This document shows, piece by piece, positions 34,521-43,349 of a stretch of 46,223 nt of DNA. A program made the translations under genes and the position numbers. Source of the DNA: an uncultured Gemmatimonadota bacterium (GTDB taxonomy: Bacteria; Gemmatimonadota; Gemmatimonadetes; Palauibacterales; Palauibacteraceae); contig CAJWLK010000005.1 in assembly GCA_913043255.1 (NCBI GenBank), forward strand, positions 1-46,223, in the 5' to 3' direction. How positions within the stretch are numbered: position 1 is the first letter of the stretch; each line of letters starts with the position of its first letter. Under the pieces are notes generated by a model. That model saw only the letters and a list, made by a program, of their open reading frames with translations, was not told the origin of the DNA and did no database searches.

Positions 34521-36361
34521 TGGTTGATGGTGGACAAATCGCATCACGAAGACAGCGAGGAAAGAGCGCAAGTCTAGCTGTTCTCGCTGTCCTGTCCATT
34601 CTCTCCGTCACTTTTTTTCGTCTACAAATCCTCAGCGGTAACCATTACAAGCTGCAATCGGAGGAGAATCGGTTCCGAGCCATTTCAGTGCCGGCGCCGC
34701 GCGGAACAATTTATGATCGCAGGGGACGTATAATTGCTGATAATGTCCCAGGGTACACGATCTCGATCCTTCCGGGTCCCCGTGACACCATTGTTAAAAC
34801 TCTCGGTCGGCTCGGTAAAGACCTGAATCTTTCCGAGGTAAAAAAGGACGAGTTGATCGTAAAGAATCGGGCGCGCCCACATGAACCTCTGGTGGTGCTT
34901 GAAAATGCAAACTTCGAGCAAGTGTCTTTTGTCGAAGAACGGCGGCCACAATTTAGTCGAGTGGTGGTAGAGTATCGCCCACAACGCCGGTATCCAGCTG
35001 GCGAAGCCATCGCACACATGATTGGCTATGTCGGTGAAATTAGTGATCGAGAATTGGAGAATGAACGTTTTTCGGGTTATAAGGCTGGCCGAACGATTGG
35101 TAAAGCGGGCTTGGAAGCTCAATACGAAGAAGTGCTCTCGGGTGATAACGGAGTGCGATACGTAGAAGTAAACGCGCTCGGTTTAATCGTTCGTGATATT
35201 GATAGTGAACGCGGACAAATAGCCTTTCCGGGTAACGACCTACAGCTTGGGATCGATCTTGATATTCAGGTTCTTGCTGACTCTATCTTCCCAGCCGGTA
35301 TGCGAGGCGGGGTTGTTGCTCTTGATCCTGAAACGGGCGAAGTGATTGTCCTATACAGCCACCCGACTTTTGATCCGAACCAATTTGTCGGAGGGATTCC
35401 AACTGACCTGTGGGACACCCTTCGTGATGACCCGGACAAGCCGATGCTCAACCGTGTTTCAACGGCCTCGTATCCGCCGGGTTCAACATGGAAACTGATC
35501 ATGGCTTCGATTGGCATGGAAACAGGCAATCTTGGGATTGACACCTATATGCAACATCCGTGTCGAGGGGGGCTTCAATACGGGAATAGATTCTTCAGGT
35601 GTTGGCAGGGAAGTGGGCACCAGGGTTTGGATCTCTCCGGAGCGATCAAAAATTCCTGTAACGTGTTCTTTTATCAGGCAGGGCAAAGGATAGGGCTTGA
35701 TGAGATGATGGAAGGGGTTAAACGGTTAGGGTTTGGAGAGGAGACTGGTATCGACCTCCCCTTTGAGATTGCAGGTACGTTTCCTCCTTCTCGAGAATGG
35801 TTCGACGAGCGATATGGGCGTCGTGGTTGGACCGAGTCCGTCGTATGGAATCTTGCGATAGGGCAGGGTGAGAACCAGCAAAGCCTCTTGAGTATGGCCC
35901 AGTTTTACGCTGCTCTGGCAACTGGTGAACCCCCGATAATGCCGCACCTTGCCCGTCTGGAACTTTTGGACCAGCGGTTTTCTTTGTGGAACGTAGGGCT
36001 TCCCACAGAGCAACGTAATGAACTGATCGAGGCGATGGTGCGAGTGGTAAATGAACCGGGTGGAACAGCTTTTGGCAGTCGGCTTGATCGATGGACCTTA
36101 GCTGGGAAAACGGGTACCGCACAGAATCCACACGGTGAGCCGCACTCTTGGTTTGTTGGATTTGCCCCTGCCCACGATCCAGAAATCGTTATAGCAGCAA
36201 TCGTGGAACAAGGGCACCCGGACGGAATGCCATCTCTTGCTCCCCCACTCGCGGCAAGGATTGTTGACCAATATCTGGAGTCGATTGGAACCACTCCAGA
36301 ATCGAATTTAAAAGAAGAAGACTTGGTTTACACTGCACTGACTGGACAGAGCCCTCCGTGA
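34520..36361 (+). CDS. mrdA: Penicillin-binding protein 2, elongation transpeptidase
   Basis: Membrane-anchored DD-transpeptidase that cross-links side-wall peptidoglycan with RodA. With ATG 34520 (sharing a base with the mreD stop) it has 613 residues. In order: an N-terminal anchor helix (about 15-35), a pedestal domain (APRGTIYDRRGRIIADN, then YPAGEAIAHMIGYVG), and the transpeptidase domain. The last has the SXXK motif S322-TWK325, the SXN motif SCN and the KTG motif LAGKTGTAQ. All catalytic residues are present, so it should bind beta-lactams such as mecillinam. Its stop overlaps the rodA start (GTGA). Confidence 0.95.
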   Translation: MVDGGQIASRRQRGKSASLAVLAVLSILSVTFFRLQILSGNHYKLQSEENRFRAISVPAPRGTIYDRRGRIIADNVPGYTISILPGPRDTIVKTLGRLGKDLNLSEVKKDELIVKNRARPHEPLVVLENANFEQVSFVEERRPQFSRVVVEYRPQRRYPAGEAIAHMIGYVGEISDRELENERFSGYKAGRTIGKAGLEAQYEEVLSGDNGVRYVEVNALGLIVRDIDSERGQIAFPGNDLQLGIDLDIQVLADSIFPAGMRGGVVALDPETGEVIVLYSHPTFDPNQFVGGIPTDLWDTLRDDPDKPMLNRVSTASYPPGSTWKLIMASIGMETGNLGIDTYMQHPCRGGLQYGNRFFRCWQGSGHQGLDLSGAIKNSCNVFFYQAGQRIGLDEMMEGVKRLGFGEETGIDLPFEIAGTFPPSREWFDERYGRRGWTESVVWNLAIGQGENQQSLLSMAQFYAALATGEPPIMPHLARLELLDQRFSLWNVGLPTEQRNELIEAMVRVVNEPGGTAFGSRLDRWTLAGKTGTAQNPHGEPHSWFVGFAPAHDPEIVIAAIVEQGHPDGMPSLAPPLAARIVDQYLESIGTTPESNLKEEDLVYTALTGQSPP

Positions 36362-37572
36362 ATTTGACACGTCGCATTTCTGGCCTGGGTGATCCTCTTT
36401 TACTTGGTGTCATTATTCTGATGAGTGGTCTTGGGATAGCCATGATTTACTCCGCAGGACAAGTCGAAGTGCGGTCCGTTGCGACGGGCATCTGGGTTAG
36501 GCAACTCACTTGGCTTGGGGTGGCTGGGATTGCTTTTGTTGTTATGTCACGTATGTCAATCCGATTTTTAGAATGGCTAGCTCCTTGGGTTTATGGTGTC
36601 TCATTGGCGCTGCTGTTACTTGTGCTCGGAATCGGTACTGGGCCAAGCGGAAGTTGGATTGAACTCGGACCTGGCCGACTCCAGCCAGTAGAGATAGCCA
36701 AGCTGGGTACGATCCTGATGTTGGCGAGAATAATGAGTGGTAACCCACAAGATTTCGCTGGACTGTCGCAGCTTTGGAAGCCAGTCGCAATTGTGGCAAC
36801 TCCTTTTGCTCTGGTCCTTCTCCAACCTGATTTGGGGAGTGCGATTATTTTTGGGGCTATCCTGATCGCGGCTCTCTTTTGGTCAGGTGTACCTCTGGTC
36901 AAAATTTTCCTTCTTGTGAGTCCTGCCATTAGTCTATTGTTAGGATTCAACTGGATAGTGTGGGGAGGGTGGTTTCTGATCGTGGCCATGTGCCTCTATT
37001 TCCACCGACCGTTCATTGTTGAATCACTGGGTGTGATCTTGGCAAACTTTGCAGGTGGTGTTTTGACCGTTCCCTTGTGGAACACACTTGCGGATTATCA
37101 AAAAAACAGACTGCTTGTCTTTCTTAATCCGGAAGTGGACCCGCGAGGGTCGGGGTGGCATCTGATCCAATCTAAGGTGGCGATAGGTTCAGGAGGTCTT
37201 TTTGGGCAGGGTTTCGCAGCCGGTCCGCAAAAACGATTAGCGTTTTTGCCAGAGCAACATACAGATTTCATTTTTTCAGTTGTAGGAGAAGAACTGGGAT
37301 TTCTAGGGGCACTAGTATTTTTTGCGTTGTTTGGGCTTCTACTCCTCCGTGTATTGAGGATAGCACTAGATTCGGCTGACGAATTTGGAAGCACGATTGT
37401 GTTTTGCTTGTTCGCAGTCATGTTTACGCATGTAACATTGAACCTTGGCATGACTGTGGGACTTTTGCCTATTGCGGGGTTACCTCTTCCTCTTATTAGC
37501 TACGGGGGAAGCTTCTTGCTCCTTACCTATGCAGGGTTTGGCATGATCCAAAGGGTGGCATCGGAACGTTAG
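36358..37572 (+). CDS. rodA: Peptidoglycan glycosyltransferase RodA (SEDS family)
   Basis: Polytopic inner-membrane glycan polymerase of the elongasome, working with PBP2. The 404-residue protein has about ten membrane helices. SEDS signatures include MIYSAGQ, IELGPGRLQPVEIAKLG, LLQPDLGSAIIFG, FLPEQHTDFIFSVVGEELGF and C-terminal PLPLISYGGSFLL. It starts with GTG in the mrdA stop. The next gene (accD) is 88 nt away, after a hairpin, so the mre operon may end here. Confidence 0.95.
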   Translation: MNLTRRISGLGDPLLLGVIILMSGLGIAMIYSAGQVEVRSVATGIWVRQLTWLGVAGIAFVVMSRMSIRFLEWLAPWVYGVSLALLLLVLGIGTGPSGSWIELGPGRLQPVEIAKLGTILMLARIMSGNPQDFAGLSQLWKPVAIVATPFALVLLQPDLGSAIIFGAILIAALFWSGVPLVKIFLLVSPAISLLLGFNWIVWGGWFLIVAMCLYFHRPFIVESLGVILANFAGGVLTVPLWNTLADYQKNRLLVFLNPEVDPRGSGWHLIQSKVAIGSGGLFGQGFAAGPQKRLAFLPEQHTDFIFSVVGEELGFLGALVFFALFGLLLLRVLRIALDSADEFGSTIVFCLFAVMFTHVTLNLGMTVGLLPIAGLPLPLISYGGSFLLLTYAGFGMIQRVASER

Positions 37573-37637
37573 CGGCCTTCGTATATATTCCTCTCATCTT
37601 TATTATTGAGTTTTTCCTATTTTAGTAGATTAAAAAA

Positions 37638-37657
37638 ACCCCTCCTATAACGGGGGT
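37638..37657 (+). promoter_or_regulatory. Hairpin over the accD ribosome-binding region; terminator-shaped on minus strand
   Basis: ACCCC (37638-37642)/GGGGT (37653-37657), with CCTCCT starting in the 5' arm. The G-run just before the accD ATG (37661) is its likely ribosome-binding site, so the stem could hide it. Read on the minus strand, the same stem is followed by seven T, the form of an intrinsic terminator, although no minus-strand gene lies upstream of it. Confidence 0.45.
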
Positions 37658-37660
37658 GCG

Positions 37661-38497
37661 ATGTCTTGGTTCAAAAAGCCTAAAAAGAAGTTGGTTTCGC
37701 AGAAGCGGGAACTCCCCGGAGACATGTGGGACAAATGTCTCGGCTGCGGCGAGATTCTATATAAAGGGCAACTCGAAGAGAATGTGAACGTTTGCCCCAA
37801 CTGCGCATATCACTTTCGCATTCCCGCTCAGTCATATGAAGCGATTTTGCTCGACTCGGGCGAATTCAACGAAACTTACGACGTATCATTGCGGTCGGTG
37901 GATCCCCTGCAATTTCAGGACTCAAAGAAATACACGGATCGGATTTCTGAGGCGGAGAGTCGAGGGTGCGACCAAGATGCTATTCGGACAGGGAGTGCAA
38001 CGCTTGATGGTCGAGAAATCCACCTCGGTATAATGGACTTCCAGTTCATCGGGGGATCAATGGGATCAGTTGTAGGAGAAAAGATTCGTCGTCTCGCACT
38101 CGGTTCACGAGATACCGGCCGGCCCCTTGTGATCATCGCTGCTTCTGGTGGCGCGCGAATGCAGGAAGGGATTCTATCCTTGATGCAAATGGCCAAGACT
38201 GCGGCGGCTCTTGAAGAGCTTTCTGAGGCAAGGGTTCCGTATATCAGCCTACTTACGAATCCGACGACGGGAGGAGTGACAGCATCGTATGCTATGTTGG
38301 GAGATGTTATTCTCGCGGAGCCTGGCGCTCTCATCGGGTTTGCCGGTCCGCGTGTGATTAAAGAGACGATTCGGCAAGGGCTTCCAGATGGATTTCAGAC
38401 GGCGGAATTTTTGGAAGAGCATGGGATGGTGGATCGTATTGTCCCTCGGGCAGAGCTTAAGGGCGCAATTGCGACTCTATTGGGGCATATGTGCTGA
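37661..38497 (+). CDS. accD: Acetyl-CoA carboxylase carboxyltransferase subunit beta
   Basis: Beta subunit of the carboxyltransferase that transfers CO2 from carboxybiotin to acetyl-CoA, the first step of fatty-acid synthesis. The 278-residue protein has the N-terminal zinc ribbon C26-x2-C29-x15-C45-x2-C48 and the crotonase-like core (FQFIGGSMGSVVGEK, ASGGARMQEGILSLMQMAK, TNPTTGGVTASYAMLGD, GFAGPRVIKETI). The alpha subunit gene is not in the window. It is followed at 25 nt by folC, an order also seen elsewhere. Confidence 0.95.
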   Translation: MSWFKKPKKKLVSQKRELPGDMWDKCLGCGEILYKGQLEENVNVCPNCAYHFRIPAQSYEAILLDSGEFNETYDVSLRSVDPLQFQDSKKYTDRISEAESRGCDQDAIRTGSATLDGREIHLGIMDFQFIGGSMGSVVGEKIRRLALGSRDTGRPLVIIAASGGARMQEGILSLMQMAKTAAALEELSEARVPYISLLTNPTTGGVTASYAMLGDVILAEPGALIGFAGPRVIKETIRQGLPDGFQTAEFLEEHGMVDRIVPRAELKGAIATLLGHMC

Positions 38498-38522
38498 ATA
38501 AACTGCAGCATGTGGTTAGCGC

Positions 38523-39818
38523 TTGAGTGCCCCAATGCTTGATAAACAGCCCCTCCAGGTTCTCCTTAATGAACGGCCTATTATTGTAAGTCGTTGGGGG
38601 CTGGATCGAATGGAAGCCTTGCTCGAAGAATTGGGCCACCCTGAACACACCTTCGAAACCTTTCACATAGCTGGCACTAATGGGAAAGGCTCCACTGCAG
38701 GTTTCGCGGCTCATATTCTTTCGGTGATGGGTAAGAGGACGGGGCTTTATACATCGCCACATCTCGCAGATGTTCGAGAACGGTTTCATGTGTTGGGGAA
38801 ACGGATTGAAGAAGATGTCCTTCAAAGTGCGGCCCAACGAATTTTGCAATGTTCCACGGCAGGATTGGCCACATATTTTGAAGTGACTACTGCGCTTGCC
38901 TTTTTATATTTTTCAGAAATGGAGGTCGAGGTTGCTGTTGTGGAGGCAGGTCTTGGAGGGCGATTAGATGCAACAAATGTTCTCGAACCCATCGGCACTG
39001 CGATCACCTCCATCGGGCTTGATCACACAGAATTATTGGGGTCGAGTCTGGAGACCATTGCAGGAGAGAAGGCAGGGATTCTGAAGCCAGGGGTGTCCGT
39101 AAGTTTGGGTCCTTTAGAGTCGAACGCTCGCAGGGTTTTACTAAATTCAGCCTCTGCTCTTGGTGTGCCGGTTGCTGAAGTAGGGCTGGATTGCCAGACG
39201 AGTGAGTTCGTCATCGACCAAGGTGATACATGTTTTTGTTATACTTCAAACCGATGGCCCAATGGAGTGAAACTGAAAATTCCACTTTTAGGCCGCCACC
39301 AAGTGACCAACACGGCCTTAGCCGTTTTGATGCTCGAACAGTCGATCCCCAATCTTCTTTCTGAACAGATCGTTGTGGGGGTTGAAGCGATGAGCTTGCC
39401 TGGTCGCTTCGAGATCTTAAGCACGGATGATTGTACGTGGGTTTTTGACATCGCGCATAACACGCAGGCAATAAAAAGTCTCATGGAAACTTTGCGAGAG
39501 ACTGACCTTCCCAGCCCGAAAGTTGCTGTTGCCTCAATTCTCAGCGATAAGGAATGGACAGTGATGTTAGAGCAGCTCGCACATGATATGGACGCGATCA
39601 TTCTCACTCAGCCCCTGTCTGTGCCGGATTCGCGGCGTTGGGACATTGAAGAGGCTCGAGACTACCTTCTACGCAAATCGAACACCCCTGTCCACGTAAT
39701 AGAGAGTCTAAATGAGGCATTGGATTGTGGACGTGAACTGTGTGGTCACGGGACAGTAGTTATTACCGGGTCCACCTATACCGTTGGTGACGCACGGACT
39801 CTTATGAAGGCTGCTTAG
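38523..39818 (+). CDS. folC: Folylpolyglutamate/dihydrofolate synthase
   Basis: Mur-ligase-type enzyme adding glutamate to folates, and in many bacteria also joining glutamate to dihydropteroate. The 431-residue protein has the ATP loop GTNGKGST (51-58), then TSPHLADVRERFHV, VEAGLGGRLDATNV and ITSIGLDHTELLG. The C-terminal Mur ligase domain includes LPGRFEIL and DIAHNTQA. TTG 38523 is listed as start; ATG 38535 is an alternative. It sits between accD and hisS. Confidence 0.93.
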   Translation: MSAPMLDKQPLQVLLNERPIIVSRWGLDRMEALLEELGHPEHTFETFHIAGTNGKGSTAGFAAHILSVMGKRTGLYTSPHLADVRERFHVLGKRIEEDVLQSAAQRILQCSTAGLATYFEVTTALAFLYFSEMEVEVAVVEAGLGGRLDATNVLEPIGTAITSIGLDHTELLGSSLETIAGEKAGILKPGVSVSLGPLESNARRVLLNSASALGVPVAEVGLDCQTSEFVIDQGDTCFCYTSNRWPNGVKLKIPLLGRHQVTNTALAVLMLEQSIPNLLSEQIVVGVEAMSLPGRFEILSTDDCTWVFDIAHNTQAIKSLMETLRETDLPSPKVAVASILSDKEWTVMLEQLAHDMDAIILTQPLSVPDSRRWDIEEARDYLLRKSNTPVHVIESLNEALDCGRELCGHGTVVITGSTYTVGDARTLMKAA

Positions 39819-39821
39819 TTA

Positions 39822-39846
39822 TCTCTGGCAATTGTAGAACCAGAGA
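39822..39846 (+). promoter_or_regulatory. Hairpin between folC and hisS
   Basis: TCTCTGG (39822-39828)/CCAGAGA (39840-39846), 7 perfect pairs with an 11-nt loop, four bases after the folC stop. A T-run occurs only 12 nt later, so it is not a clean terminator; it may protect or end the folC transcript. Confidence 0.4.
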
Positions 39847-39905
39847 CATCTAAAGGGTGTTTTTGCTTGGCGTCTTTCTGTCCAGACAGGTACATTAGCT
39901 CCCGT

Positions 39906-41195
39906 ATGAGTTCTAATCAGATTCAGAGCCTCTCAGGCTTTCGCGATTTCTTTCCGGAAGAACTTAGTTCTCGGCGACACATTTTTTCTGCGTGGCGTCG
40001 TGTTTGTGAAAGATATGGTTTTAGTGAGTACGACGGCCCACCGCTCGAACCACTAGAACTCTACACGCGTAAATCTGGAGATGGCATCGTCGGACAGTTG
40101 TATGAGTTTGAAGACAAGGGTGGGCGACCCGTTGCGCTGCGTCCTGAGATGACGCCGACGTTCGCTCGAATGATTGCTTTGAGAGCGGCAGCTTTACCAA
40201 AACCAATTCGTTGGTTTTCAATCCCCCAGCTTTTCCGATACGAGCGACCACAACGGGGGCGCCTCCGGGAACACTTTCAGCTGAATATGGATATTGTCGG
40301 AGAGACTAATTTTCTGGCAGATGCTGAAATCATTGCGGCAGGAATAGATGCTCTTCGGGAGTTGGGGTTAAACAAATCTCACATTCGCGTCCGTGTGTCA
40401 GACCGTCGACTCATGGTTTCACTCCTTGATGCTATTGGGGTGGCGGGAGCTAGCCATCATGCTGTCTTCAACACACTTGACCGGTTAGACAAAAGGCCTA
40501 GGGACGAAATTGCAAAAGAGCTTCAGGGTATTGTTTCCGATCAAGAGGTCGCAGGTCGAATACTGGAGTTAACGGAACGGTCTATTAGTCAACTTCAGGA
40601 TGAGTTTGCAGACCACGAGAGTGTTGTGAAAGCAGCGGATGACTTAGTTGGTGTGCTCGGTTGCCTAGAAAAATCCGGCTTAGAAGGTTACGCAGAGTTC
40701 GATGCAAGTCTTGTTCGTGGGCTCGCTTATTATACGGGCACCGTGTTCGAGATTTGGGAACGTGAGGGCCAACTTCGTGCTATCTGTGGGGGAGGTCGAT
40801 ATGACGATCTTCTTCAAGCGCTTGGAGGTGTTGACCTTCCGGCAGTCGGGTTTGGGATGGGCGATGTGGTGCTGTCTGAACTTTTGAAGGAACATCAGTT
40901 GATGCCTGCAGAGGTGGGTTGTGTTGATGACTACATCGTTTGTGTGTCAGAGGAAGAGCGAGCTACGGCCCTGAAAGTTGCACATAGTCTTCGAGATTCT
41001 GGACGTCGTGTCACACAGGACCTTCAATCTCGAAAAGTTTCCCGTCAGTTGAAAGCGGCCAATCAGGCGGGAGCTGAACGGGCAATAATTTTAGGTGCCG
41101 AAGAATTGTCGCGCGGGATGGTCTTGGTCAAAGACTTGGAGTCGGGAGAAGAGCAGGAAGTCCCTCTCGATAGCTTGACTGACCGCAAAGGATAA
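39906..41195 (+). CDS. hisS: Histidyl-tRNA synthetase
   Basis: Class II synthetase charging tRNA-His. From ATG 39906 it has 429 residues, beginning near the family core LSGFRDFFPEE. Marks include the dimer/ATP motif VALRPEMTPTFARM, RYERPQRGRLREHFQLNMDI (motif 2), the HisA signature LVRGLAYYTGTVFE and AICGGGRYDDLL. A C-terminal anticodon-binding domain starts near 335. An in-frame start at 39867 would add 13 residues. No SD is visible before ATG 39906; a weak TTGGCG/TACATT pair (39867-39896) suggests a promoter so close that the RNA could be leaderless. Confidence 0.95.
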   Translation: MSSNQIQSLSGFRDFFPEELSSRRHIFSAWRRVCERYGFSEYDGPPLEPLELYTRKSGDGIVGQLYEFEDKGGRPVALRPEMTPTFARMIALRAAALPKPIRWFSIPQLFRYERPQRGRLREHFQLNMDIVGETNFLADAEIIAAGIDALRELGLNKSHIRVRVSDRRLMVSLLDAIGVAGASHHAVFNTLDRLDKRPRDEIAKELQGIVSDQEVAGRILELTERSISQLQDEFADHESVVKAADDLVGVLGCLEKSGLEGYAEFDASLVRGLAYYTGTVFEIWEREGQLRAICGGGRYDDLLQALGGVDLPAVGFGMGDVVLSELLKEHQLMPAEVGCVDDYIVCVSEEERATALKVAHSLRDSGRRVTQDLQSRKVSRQLKAANQAGAERAIILGAEELSRGMVLVKDLESGEEQEVPLDSLTDRKG

Positions 41196-41229
41196 GCTCC
41201 GTGGAGTTGGATAGAATGGTTGACTTGGC

Positions 41230-41252
41230 TCAGTTGTATTGATTGCAACTGA
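41230..41252 (+). promoter_or_regulatory. Hairpin in the hisS-guaA spacer
   Basis: TCAGTTG (41230-41236)/CAACTGA (41246-41252), 7 perfect pairs with a 9-nt loop, 39 nt before guaA. An overlapping alternative pairing TTGAT/ATCAA exists in the same bases. No T-run follows, and it does not match a purine riboswitch. Confidence 0.35.
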
Positions 41253-41291
41253 TCAAGAGTGGAATGGATATGAGATGTTTAGGGGATTGAA

Positions 41292-42827
41292 TTGAGTCGA
41301 GTACTGATTCTTGATTTTGGGTCACAATTCACACAATTGATCGCTCGTCAGATTCGAGAAGAGGGCGTCTTTTGTGAAATTCATCCGCCTACGCGGGACT
41401 CAATTTGGGTTCAATCTTTCGACCCTGCAGCAATCATTTTGTCTGGAGGGCCGGCTAGTGTATACGACGAAGGGGTTCCAACAGTCGATCCAGACCTTCT
41501 GACAATGGGAGTACCTATTCTAGGTATCTGCTATGGGATGCAGGTCATTGCCAATGTCTTAGGAGGTGAGGTAAAACAAGCTGAACGTCGGGAATATGGC
41601 AGGGCTGAACTCCAGATTAAAACGGCTCAAGGTTTATTCAAAGGGTTTTCAAGTGGTGAGTCTACGCAAGTATGGATGAGCCATGGTGACTCACTCCCGA
41701 ACCCGCCTCCTGGGTTTGAGGTGCTGGGTACCACGGAAAACTCTGTGGCTGCTATTGGATCGGAAGAAAGAGCAATTTGGGCGGTCCAGTTCCATCCGGA
41801 AGTTGCGCATACGACTCGGGGCGATGATATGCTCCGGAACTTCTTGTTCGAAATAGCAGATTGTTCGGCGGATTGGATTCCGTCGAATATCATTGACCAT
41901 CAGGTACGAACCATCCAAGAGCAGGTGGGAAGTGCTCAAGTCATCTGCGGGTTGTCGGGCGGTGTCGATAGCTCTGTTGCGGCAGCATTAGTTCAACGTG
42001 CTGTCGGAGACCAGCTTACTTGTATCTTCGTTGATACTGGATTGCTTCGGAAAGGTGAGCGTGCATCGGTAGAGGCTGTATTTACAGAGCACATGGGCAT
42101 GCGGATTGAAGTGGTCGATGCAGCGGATCAGTTTTTGGACCGGCTCGCCGGGATCGAGGAACCTGAAGAGAAACGGGTTCGAATTGGTCACACGTTTATC
42201 GATGTGTTCGAAGAGGCGGCTGGTCGCCATGGAGATGCTCGGTTTCTTGTGCAAGGCACTCTATACCCGGATGTGATTGAATCGGTGTCCGTGTCCGGAC
42301 CCTCGGTCACCATTAAGTCGCATCACAACGTTGGCGGGTTGCGTCCTGACCACCCATTCGAACTCATTGAACCCCTTCGAGAATTATTCAAAGATGAAGT
42401 GAGAGCCGTGGGTGACGAACTTGGCCTCTCTAAGGAGATTGTTGGCCGTCACCCATTTCCTGGGCCCGGGCTCGCGATTCGAATACTTGGTGCGGTGACT
42501 GAGGACAAGCTTAGCACCCTGCAAAACGTGGATGCGATCTATCTTGACGAGATCCAAGCGGCAGGTTTGTACGACGATATTTGGCAGGCGTTCGCGGTGC
42601 TCCTTCCAGTAAGGGCAGTTGGAGTTATGGGTGATACGCGAACGTACGAGAATGTGGTCGCATTACGGGCGGTTACGAGTCGAGATGGGATGACTGCGGA
42701 TTGGTTCGCATTTCCCCACGATGTTTTGGCCCGAATTTCAAACCGGATTATCAATGAAGTGAAGGGTGTTAATCGCGTAACTTATGATGTGTCATCAAAG
42801 CCACCAGCTACCATCGAGTGGGAATGA
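41292..42827 (+). CDS. guaA: GMP synthase (glutamine-hydrolysing)
   Basis: Last step of GMP synthesis: amination of XMP using glutamine ammonia and ATP. The 511-residue protein has a class I amidotransferase domain (GICYGMQ with Cys80, QFHPEV), a PP-loop ATP pyrophosphatase domain ([14 protein letters not shown]) and the GuaA dimerisation domain, ending in the highly conserved PPATIEWE. The start is TTG with AGGGGA upstream. Its last 18 bases are one copy of a direct repeat whose other copy lies 522 bp downstream, so the gene end works as an attachment-like site while the protein stays intact. The stop overlaps the ATG of the inserted gene (ATGA). Confidence 0.96.
   Translation: MSRVLILDFGSQFTQLIARQIREEGVFCEIHPPTRDSIWVQSFDPAAIILSGGPASVYDEGVPTVDPDLLTMGVPILGICYGMQVIANVLGGEVKQAERREYGRAELQIKTAQGLFKGFSSGESTQVWMSHGDSLPNPPPGFEVLGTTENSVAAIGSEERAIWAVQFHPEVAHTTRGDDMLRNFLFEIADCSADWIPSNIIDHQVRTIQEQVGSAQVICGLSGGVDSSVAAALVQRAVGDQLTCIFVDTGLLRKGERASVEAVFTEHMGMRIEVVDAADQFLDRLAGIEEPEEKRVRIGHTFIDVFEEAAGRHGDARFLVQGTLYPDVIESVSVSGPSVTIKSHHNVGGLRPDHPFELIEPLRELFKDEVRAVGDELGLSKEIVGRHPFPGPGLAIRILGAVTEDKLSTLQNVDAIYLDEIQAAGLYDDIWQAFAVLLPVRAVGVMGDTRTYENVVALRAVTSRDGMTADWFAFPHDVLARISNRIINEVKGVNRVTYDVSSKPPATIEWE
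42810..42827 (+). repeat. Left direct repeat at the guaA 3' end (attachment-like)
   Basis: ACCATCGAGTGGGAATGA, the codons T-I-E-W-E-stop of guaA minus nothing but the preceding context. It matches the right copy (43332-43349) at 17 of 18 bases, with 14 identical in a row. The A at 42824 creates an ATGA overlap with the inserted gene. Confidence 0.85.
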
Positions 42828-43327
42828 TTGTGGAGCCCAATTTTCATGCACTACAACTAATAGCTGAGATTGCTCTCGGTATAGTTGGCTTTTCAGCAAT
42901 TTTAATTGGATTAAGTAGGACTTCTGATGGGTTTAGTGCTCCGGACAATTTTCGTATCCAACTTTTAACTTATTCTGCTTTTGGAGCAATGTTTGGTGCC
43001 ATTTTGCCGTTTGTTATCTTCGGTAATCAGAATAATGAATCAGCTTGGGCAATTAGTTGTTGGATTATAGGCATTTACTCAGTCTTAGGACTATTAGTGT
43101 TTCCTAGAAGGATGCTTTTACTAAGGAAACAAGGACACGAAGAAATTTTTCCTATTAAGCTTTATTGCTTCCAAACTGGAATACTATCAACCAATTCTAT
43201 TGTCTCTGGTTTGATGATAACTGGCCATTTAACTCAGCTTACAAATATATATCTTGTTTGTTTAGTCTTATTTTTAATACAAAGTACGGTAGCATTCATA
43301 AGGACAATGTTTGTGAGGGTAAATTAG
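42824..43327 (+). CDS. Small integral membrane protein of unknown function (inserted cargo)
   Basis: No characterised family is recognised. The 167-residue product from ATG 42824 has about four to five hydrophobic helices (near 8-28, 43-65, 73-95, 112-135 and 138-158). Short polar loops are rich in Asn/Ser, there is a basic stretch [13 protein letters not shown] after the third helix, and the C-terminus is basic (RTMFVRVN). The motif [17 protein letters not shown] in the first helix resembles a patchily distributed group of small bacterial membrane proteins that I know only as hypothetical. Codon use (many TTA, ATA, AAT) and about 35 percent G+C set it apart from both neighbours. It starts in the guaA stop (ATGA), so it should be translated by coupling. 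GTG 42818 is an alternative start. Confidence 0.8.
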   Translation: MIVEPNFHALQLIAEIALGIVGFSAILIGLSRTSDGFSAPDNFRIQLLTYSAFGAMFGAILPFVIFGNQNNESAWAISCWIIGIYSVLGLLVFPRRMLLLRKQGHEEIFPIKLYCFQTGILSTNSIVSGLMITGHLTQLTNIYLVCLVLFLIQSTVAFIRTMFVRVN

Positions 43328-43331
43328 GATA

Positions 43332-43349
43332 ACCATCGAGTGGGAGTGA
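43332..43349 (+). repeat. Right direct repeat (copy of the guaA 3' end)
   Basis: ACCATCGAGTGGGAGTGA, four bases after the stop of the inserted gene. It repeats the guaA end with A-to-G at one position (GAA and GAG both encode Glu). Its GTGA would give a start-stop overlap between guaA and the NIF3-like gene if the insert were removed, so it probably marks the original junction. Confidence 0.85.

Larger units (their letters stand above)
42810..43349 (+). mobile_element. Single-gene insertion flanked by guaA-end repeats
   Basis: A 522-bp unit lies between two copies of the guaA 3' end and holds one AT-rich gene (I counted 169 G+C in 42841-43320, about 35 percent, against about 50 percent around it). 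No integrase, transposase or terminal inverted repeat is present. From established knowledge, the guaA 3' end is used as an integration site by genomic islands carrying a tyrosine recombinase. That this unit is a reduced or trans-mobilised form of such an island is inference. Confidence 0.65.

Noticed and set aside
41196..41291. Guanine riboswitch before guaA
   Set aside because: The hairpin at 41230-41252 lacks the three-way junction and conserved core of purine riboswitches, and the spacer is too short.
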